Origin: Gammaproteobacteria bacterium
Lineage (GTDB): Bacteria; Pseudomonadota; Gammaproteobacteria; Pseudomonadales; Porticoccaceae
NCBI GenBank assembly: GCA_018069465.1
Contig: JAGPUW010000007.1
Coordinates: forward strand, 1 to 64,000
Length of the DNA stretch: 64,000 nucleotides
Direction of reading: 5' to 3'
Part shown: in pieces, positions 59,121 to 64,000 of the stretch
Layout: each line of letters opens with the position of its first letter
How positions within the stretch are numbered: position 1 is the stretch's first letter
Notes under the pieces: model-generated
The model's database searches: none
Told to the model about the DNA's origin: nothing
What the model saw: the letters and a program-made list of their open reading frames with translations, nothing else
Program-made: the position numbers and the translations under genes

Positions 59121-60533
59121 CTAACCCGGGCTTTTAAAACTGGCTATATTTTTAATATAAGGCTGGTAGCGCAGAATAAAATCAGGCAGGGAATCAAGAT
59201 AAGCGGTAGCCTGATTGAGCGTAGTAAAACCACCTAGTGTGACCGCGAGAAAAGCTTTTCCATCAACGCTAACAGGGTGAATATAGAGTTCATCCAGACC
59301 TATATCCCGGGCAATATTTTCGAAGAAAATCTCAAGAAACTCATCATCACCAATATTGGCGGATAGAATCTGGATGGTATAAACCACGCCACTGGAAGAT
59401 TGCATCCACTGCTGTGTTTTCTCAATCAATGTCTCTAGTGTCACCACAGTATCAGCTGGCGCTGACAGTATATTCATTTCAGTGCTTGCTGTAGTGGCGC
59501 TTGTAGTGGGGATTACCGTGGCTGTCGAAAAATGCTGATACTGTTTTACAGCCACAACATCAGCGATTAAAACCCGATCTTCCAACACCAACGAGGCCGA
59601 ATCTTTTGCCTGCGACTCATGTAGAGTTAGGCTAAGTGGCAATGTATTATAAAACACCACACCAGATATCAGCAGAGCCAGGAACAAGGCGATAAGCCCC
59701 ATTGATTTTCTTGTTACACGGCTTTGAGCTTGCCCAGAATCTTTTGCCGCCAGACGCACATGCGAAGCCTTAACAATTTTTGATTGCGCAGAAAAAGCGG
59801 CCAGCAAAGACTTATCGGCCAGTATCGTCAGTTTCCTGGGCAGACCCGTTGACACACGAGTCAGTCGTTTTAAGGCCGATCCAGTAAAAATAGCTGAGCC
59901 ATTGTAGCCCGCTTTATGCAGACGAAATGACAGGTATTCTGCCACTTCATTGCGGCTAAAGGGCTTTAAATAAAAACTGTGAATAATGCGCTCTTTAATT
60001 TGTCGAACAGAGGTATGGGCAAGGTGGTCATCGAGTTCTGGCTGACCAAACAACACCAGTTGCAATAATTTATCGGTTTCGGTTTCGAAATTGCTCAGCA
60101 GGCGCAGCTCCTCTAATGTTTCCAGAGGCATGCACTGGGCTTCATCAATAAAAACCACCACTCTTTGATTGTCTGCATGCATGGCCAGAAGTTTGGATTG
60201 CACCAAATGCAGGGCGTGGTTTTTACTGCACTGACTGTCAATCTCCAGGCCCAAATCCTGAGCAATGGCAAAAACCAGATCACAGGCTTGAAGGCTGGGA
60301 TTGAGCAAAAAGACCACCGTCGTGTTATCCGGCAACTGCTTTGCCAACATGCGTGAGAGCATAGTTTTGCCACTACCAACCTCACCCACCACTTTGATCA
60401 GCCCGTCACCGTGAACAATCCCGTAGGCAATGGCAGTGATCAAGGCCCCGCGCTCACCGCCCGAATAAAAGAAAGTGGTGTCCGGTGTTATGCGAAAAGG
60501 CGGGGCCGTAAAACCGAAAAATTGACTGTACAT
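59121..60533 (-). CDS. ExeA/MshM-type AAA ATPase with SPOR-like C terminus
   Basis: The 470-residue protein opens with the ExeA pattern MYSQFFGFTAPPFRITPD, then Walker A GEVGSGKT (50-57) and Walker B VVVFIDEAQ (125-133). A membrane helix follows near 280-302. The C-terminal ~85 residues (VVYTIQILSAN, then FLAVTLGGFTTLNQATAYLDSL) look like a SPOR peptidoglycan-binding domain, an arrangement like DamX rather than ExeA. It is the last gene of the pilus-like cluster and may open the cell wall for pilus assembly. Confidence 0.85.
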   Translation of the reverse strand: MYSQFFGFTAPPFRITPDTTFFYSGGERGALITAIAYGIVHGDGLIKVVGEVGSGKTMLSRMLAKQLPDNTTVVFLLNPSLQACDLVFAIAQDLGLEIDSQCSKNHALHLVQSKLLAMHADNQRVVVFIDEAQCMPLETLEELRLLSNFETETDKLLQLVLFGQPELDDHLAHTSVRQIKERIIHSFYLKPFSRNEVAEYLSFRLHKAGYNGSAIFTGSALKRLTRVSTGLPRKLTILADKSLLAAFSAQSKIVKASHVRLAAKDSGQAQSRVTRKSMGLIALFLALLISGVVFYNTLPLSLTLHESQAKDSASLVLEDRVLIADVVAVKQYQHFSTATVIPTTSATTASTEMNILSAPADTVVTLETLIEKTQQWMQSSSGVVYTIQILSANIGDDEFLEIFFENIARDIGLDELYIHPVSVDGKAFLAVTLGGFTTLNQATAYLDSLPDFILRYQPYIKNIASFKSPG

Positions 60534-60675
60534 AGGCGGTAATAATAACGACGGTGAGTCAGTGTACAGGATTTAATACTGACAGCACTTGACGGTGATG
60601 GCGGAAACAGCCCGTCAAAAAGCGGCTTAGAATCTGGATAACTCGCTGCGCTGACGAACCAACTGCACTGGATAA

Positions 60676-61416
60676 TTAGCTCACTGCTATGCGCTCAAAG
60701 CAGTGACAAAGATGGTCGAGCAAGTCGATGATATTGTCAAATGTCTGCCCACCAATAATCTGGTAGCGCGTGGTACTCGGCTCGACAGATTTAAGCACGG
60801 TGATTTCGACACGTATAAGCGCAGCATCATTTTCAAGCTTCATTGGCAAACTGAGGCCGCCATTTTTACCGACCACCAGAGAGTCAGCGGGCAAAACCAC
60901 CCGCCCAGAATCATCGACAATAGACAGGCCCATTTGCCCCAAACGCTGAGCTAGAGCACTCACGGCATCGACCATGCGCTGATTTTGTACTTGAAATTGC
61001 GCACCATCATTACCAGAGCGCTGGTGCATAAACTGCTCGGCCATCTCTTCACCAAGCCGCTTTACCTCAACAGAAGACAATGACTCCCCGGTGAGAAAGC
61101 CGTCGAACTGCGCATCGGTATCAATAAATAGAAAACCGTAGCGCTGCTCATCTTCATTTTTACCCGCATAGCAGACCACGGCGCAACCGGTTGTGGTGCG
61201 TCGACCTGAAGTCAGCTCAAAGTCAACTTTCTGCAAAGCTTCAAGTTTTAAAACGGGAGAAACCAGGGCCATGCCATTGGCGCTGAGATCAATCAAAGTG
61301 AGATCAGAGCGCCAGGGAGAGAACCCAATGCTGCGACGCCGTATCTTAACCGTGGTACTCAAGGCGGGAATACGGCGCTCCAGACGATGCTCAGCTGTTG
61401 AAATATTAGTCAACAC
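60676..61416 (-). CDS. PilZ-domain protein
   Basis: The 246-residue protein carries the PilZ c-di-GMP motifs near its N terminus: RLERR (R-x-x-x-R) at 11-15 and DLSANG (D-x-S-x-x-G). The C-terminal half is unrecognised and ends with a helix near IIDLLDHLCHCFERI. It lies between the pilin genes and the ATPase, so c-di-GMP control of this pilus is likely. Start: ATG at 61416. Confidence 0.88.
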   Translation of the reverse strand: MLTNISTAEHRLERRIPALSTTVKIRRRSIGFSPWRSDLTLIDLSANGMALVSPVLKLEALQKVDFELTSGRRTTTGCAVVCYAGKNEDEQRYGFLFIDTDAQFDGFLTGESLSSVEVKRLGEEMAEQFMHQRSGNDGAQFQVQNQRMVDAVSALAQRLGQMGLSIVDDSGRVVLPADSLVVGKNGGLSLPMKLENDAALIRVEITVLKSVEPSTTRYQIIGGQTFDNIIDLLDHLCHCFERIAVS

Positions 61417-61484
61417 ACCACCCTAATAAAGGTAAATACTGAACAAGGTTCTATCACGAACATATTGGCCTTTAACAGCAATCA

Positions 61485-62111
61485 TTAGAGCGCGATGAAG
61501 ACATCATGAGAGGAATCCGCATTGTAAGTAGTACCACTACCACCATAGCGAGCAATGCTACCCGTGCTTGCGTCACCATCGTCAAACTCATTGTCGTAGC
61601 GCTGGGCGACATCGCCGGGGATGCCCTTGGTCAATATTTTAATTTGAGTTTTGCCATTCGCCCAATTTCCCGTGCCAATAGAGCTCACCAGGCCACCGTA
61701 GGTATGTGTTGGAGAGGCAGTTGCATCCACATCTCCGGGGTCTCCAGAAATAATGCCCGCATAGCGCAAATGGGACCAGACTTTACAGACCTCTTCTCCT
61801 GAAATATCGCAAAAACCGCCCTCAATCAGGCCATCACCATCTCCTGCGGTTGCCGCTGCATCGAGAGCTGACACATTCAAGAGATCACCGGGCAAACCTC
61901 GATAGGTATCCTGAAAGGTGTAAACGGCGGCACGATAGCTTTCGATTTGCTTCACAAAGCTTTTATACTTTGCATTTTCAATCAAGACCTGGCCCTTGAG
62001 TACCCCACCAAGGATCAAGCCAATAATGACTAGTACAATAGCTATTTCAACTAGCGTAAAACCTGATTGCCTGCTGGAATTGGATAAAGCTTTAATATTT
62101 TTATGTTTCAT
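61485..62111 (-). CDS. Type IV pilin-like protein
   Basis: The 208-residue protein has the prepilin cleavage site SG-FTLVEIAIVLVIIGLILGG and the pilin-type linker GQVLIENAKYKSFVKQIESYRAAVYTF. Its C-terminal domain is Gly/Asp-rich with two Cys pairs, one in CDISGEEVC. It is probably the major subunit of the local pilus, given that it has its own ~200-base upstream gap. Confidence 0.87.
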   Translation of the reverse strand: MKHKNIKALSNSSRQSGFTLVEIAIVLVIIGLILGGVLKGQVLIENAKYKSFVKQIESYRAAVYTFQDTYRGLPGDLLNVSALDAAATAGDGDGLIEGGFCDISGEEVCKVWSHLRYAGIISGDPGDVDATASPTHTYGGLVSSIGTGNWANGKTQIKILTKGIPGDVAQRYDNEFDDGDASTGSIARYGGSGTTYNADSSHDVFIAL

Positions 62112-62315
62112 AACTACACCTATTTAAAAAACCCAACGCTCCCTCCCCAGGTACTTATCACTCCGTGATATTTATCATTGAAAATAGAGCACAACTTAAG
62201 GGTTAGGAGTATACGAATAGCCCAGTAATACACCAGTCAGTCACCACAGGACTGTGAATACCCTCACTATAAAAATATTAACCATCATAAATTAGAGAAG
62301 GGAGTGGTTTGAGGT

Positions 62316-63104
62316 CTAGTTATTACCGTTGTTGCCGTTGTTACCGTTGTTACCGTTGTTACCGTTGTTGCCGTTGTTGCCGTTGTTGCCGACAATTAAG
62401 CCTGCACTGAGCATCTTGCTTTTCAATATATTCGGCACCACCCAAACCACAAGATCGTCAAAAGTTGGGGCAGCACTATTCGAGTACACCCGGTCAACTA
62501 AGACGCCATCAGCGTCACTGTTTTCCGCCTCATCGTTGCTGCTGCTTGTCGCCCAGTTCTTGCCGTGGGAGACAATAATCGCAGGAATTGTACTGGCCAC
62601 TAAATTGCCACCAGCGCCATCGAGCACAGTGATATCAGCTAGCGAACATAATGAAAAAGACAGCCCCGCTGTTGGCGATGCCGCACAGCCCGTGCCGTCA
62701 GTGGTGTCTGCAAAGTTGGCGCTAACGCGATAGGTAAAAGGACGGCCCCAGGCATCGTCTTTACCCAAACCCAAATCAACCCATGGGAATTGCCCCGTTA
62801 CATTGCTACAGCTTGTCGATATATCCATCTGGCCATCGCCATCAGTATCTGGGCAGGGCAAGCGGCCATTGACGAGGGCATAACCGAGTACTGCCTCTTG
62901 CATATCGATCAATAACCGTCGGGTCTCATCTCTATCCTGTTTTTCCATTTGCACCGATAATGGCACCAGGGCACCACCGAGTAACAGGCCGATAACAACG
63001 AGGACAATCGCCATCTCGAGCAGGGAAAAGCCACGTTGGCGAAGGTGGGGGTGCTGCTCAACACGATTACACGATAGGCGGCACCAAGGTTTAGTACTGA
63101 ACAT
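62316..63104 (-). CDS. Minor pilin-like protein ending in Gly-Asn-Asn repeats
   Basis: The 262-residue protein has the prepilin motif RG-FSLLEMAIVLVVIGLLLGG, an ectodomain with LPCPDTDGDGQMD and FPWVDLGLGKDDAWGRPFTYR, and ends in eight tandem Gly-Asn-Asn units. The ectodomain motif is shared with the next gene. The repeat tail is extraordinary for a pilin and may be phase-variable in length. It follows the downstream pilin gene order pilin-like, then this, in one operon. Confidence 0.88.
   Translation of the reverse strand: MFSTKPWCRLSCNRVEQHPHLRQRGFSLLEMAIVLVVIGLLLGGALVPLSVQMEKQDRDETRRLLIDMQEAVLGYALVNGRLPCPDTDGDGQMDISTSCSNVTGQFPWVDLGLGKDDAWGRPFTYRVSANFADTTDGTGCAASPTAGLSFSLCSLADITVLDGAGGNLVASTIPAIIVSHGKNWATSSSNDEAENSDADGVLVDRVYSNSAAPTFDDLVVWVVPNILKSKMLSAGLIVGNNGNNGNNGNNGNNGNNGNNGNN
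62319..62391. repeat. 9-bp tandem repeat coding (Gly-Asn-Asn)8
   Basis: Eight 9-base units (GGY AAC AAC on the minus strand, with one AAT) run to within three bases of the stop codon. Units differ only at GGC/GGT and AAC/AAT. Each added or lost unit keeps the frame. Confidence 0.9.
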
Positions 63105-63112
63105 AGTCCACT

Positions 63113-63868
63113 CTATAGCTCGCTGGTTAATATTGTCATTAGGGTATCGTTGAAGTTGAGCGCGCCACTAATGATGATGGGTGAGGTAACAAAACCGGGG
63201 GCAGTCGCGTTATCAATGCCCACTACGGCATCAAGGTAGTTAGCCGCCTGGTTTTTGTCACTCGACAAAGCAGAGCTACCACACTCGGTGGCGAGACCAG
63301 GCGAGAGCCCTCTCGCCTGTCCAGCCACGATTTCACCAGGCGCAAAAAGCACAGCAACAATTTGCTGGCTAATCACGCCTTCGCTATTACTTAATACAAA
63401 GTCCCCAGCCGGTGGCGCACTGATTGTCGGTATGTCGCTCGCACCCAACTTATAAGAAGAAGAAATAAAATAACGCAGACAAACCCCACTGGCATCTCTC
63501 AATGGTGCGAGCCCCAAACTCTGCCATGGCAGCCAACCCTCTGCACTTGCCGTCCCGCAGGGCGTTTCTTCGAGCCCATCCCCATCCTGATCGGGACAGG
63601 GTAAGTAGCGGTAATTTAAGCCGCTATCAACACTGAGATCTGGGTCAGAAAGCCGAGCATAGGCAATGACGGCGTTTTTCGCCTCTGCCAATACAGCCTT
63701 ATTATGAAAGGGCCTATCAAGTTGGTGCCCCAGGGGACTCAAGCCCGAGAGTAAAAATGCGGATACCGATAAAACCAGCAGCATCATAAAAGCCAGCAAT
63801 GCCGCTCCACTCTGCAGAGTGTGCGGATGGGGCCTCACATAATGATTTATGGGCCGCTGACTCTTCAT
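63113..63868 (-). CDS. Minor pilin-like protein lacking the canonical prepilin motif
   Basis: The 251-residue protein has an N-terminal membrane helix (about 19-45, GAALLAFMMLLVLSVSAFLLSG) that lacks the F-T-x-x-E prepilin signature, and an ectodomain with YRYLPCPDQDGDG and GWLPWQSLGLAPL, clearly related to the ectodomain of the neighbouring minor pilin (LPCPD-x-DGDG). Like GspK- or PilX-type subunits, it may cap the fibre. The ATG follows the previous gene's TGA directly. Confidence 0.8.
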   Translation of the reverse strand: MKSQRPINHYVRPHPHTLQSGAALLAFMMLLVLSVSAFLLSGLSPLGHQLDRPFHNKAVLAEAKNAVIAYARLSDPDLSVDSGLNYRYLPCPDQDGDGLEETPCGTASAEGWLPWQSLGLAPLRDASGVCLRYFISSSYKLGASDIPTISAPPAGDFVLSNSEGVISQQIVAVLFAPGEIVAGQARGLSPGLATECGSSALSSDKNQAANYLDAVVGIDNATAPGFVTSPIIISGALNFNDTLMTILTSEL

Positions 63869-64000
63869 TCATTCGCCCTTTGGAGGCGCGGCTAGCAGGG
63901 GGCGATCTGGCATGTCTGATGAGGCCTGCCCCACGTCTTGTATGGCAGACCCTTGAGGAACATTATCGTAATGATTGATCAATTCACCGTTATCCAAATT
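63869..64000 (-). CDS. Partial gene, C terminus only
   Basis: The last 43 codons of an unidentified gene run off the window edge and end with TGA just before the ATG of the next gene, so they belong to the same operon. The tail (INHYDNVPQGSAIQDVGQ, then PLLAAPPKGE) is Pro-rich and matches nothing I know. It may be a further pilus gene. Confidence 0.6.
   Translation of the reverse strand, partial: NLDNGELINHYDNVPQGSAIQDVGQASSDMPDRPLLAAPPKGE

Overview
The window reads as chromosomal DNA of a gammaproteobacterium, probably marine and near the Cellvibrionales/Spongiibacteraceae. This is inferred from the gene content: a full Na+-NQR operon, an AcnD/PrpF-type methylcitrate cluster, a Xanthomonas-ordered type II secretion operon, and a lolCDE-nqr-gap-mfd-csiV block arranged much as in Pseudomonas. 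Genes are dense, mostly on the minus strand, and often overlap by 1-8 bases. No rRNA, tRNA, CRISPR array, prophage or intact insertion sequence was seen.

Layout: (1) 126-1970, an AT-rich orphan gene with a C-terminal PD-(D/E)XK nuclease-like domain. (2) 2134-9135, the propionate/2-methylcitrate operon gntR-prpB-prpC-acnD-prpF, with paired operator-like palindromes at its head and a terminator between prpC and acnD. (3) 9314-13121, a DUF2062 membrane protein and the lipoprotein exporter lolCDE. (4) 13332-20792, a small secreted protein and nqrABCDEF-apbE-nqrM. (5) 21013-27493, long-form gap, mfd and csiV. (6) 27602-30235, a YejM-like DUF3413/sulfatase and an Ais-like histidine phosphatase, both plausible envelope/LPS genes. 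(7) 30652-33175, moaABCD behind a candidate Moco riboswitch, with no moaE visible. (8) 33537-34781, a serine hydrolase. (9) 34928-46071, an 11-gene T2SS operon transcribed E-F-G-H-I-J-K-L-M-C-D. (10) 46246-47699, tusDCB and tusE for tRNA 2-thiolation. (11) 47788-59113, a mixed block: CoA-transferase, YajD HNH protein, a 7TMR-DISM diguanylate cyclase, DUF779 plus aldehyde dehydrogenase, YjbQ, TrmA, DUF2489, an AEC transporter, RmuC and MurI. (12) 59121-64000, a pilus-like cluster: an ExeA/MshM-type ATPase with a SPOR-like tail, a PilZ protein, a type IV pilin-like protein, and two minor-pilin-like proteins sharing an LPCPD-x-DGDG ectodomain motif, one ending in eight Gly-Asn-Asn repeats.

Two copies of a ~163-bp dispersed repeat with inverted ends lie at 31441-31602 and 58076-58239. 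The first supplies the stop codon of moaB. The least conventional parts are the pilus-like cluster at the right end, the orphan nuclease-like gene at the left end, and this repeat family.
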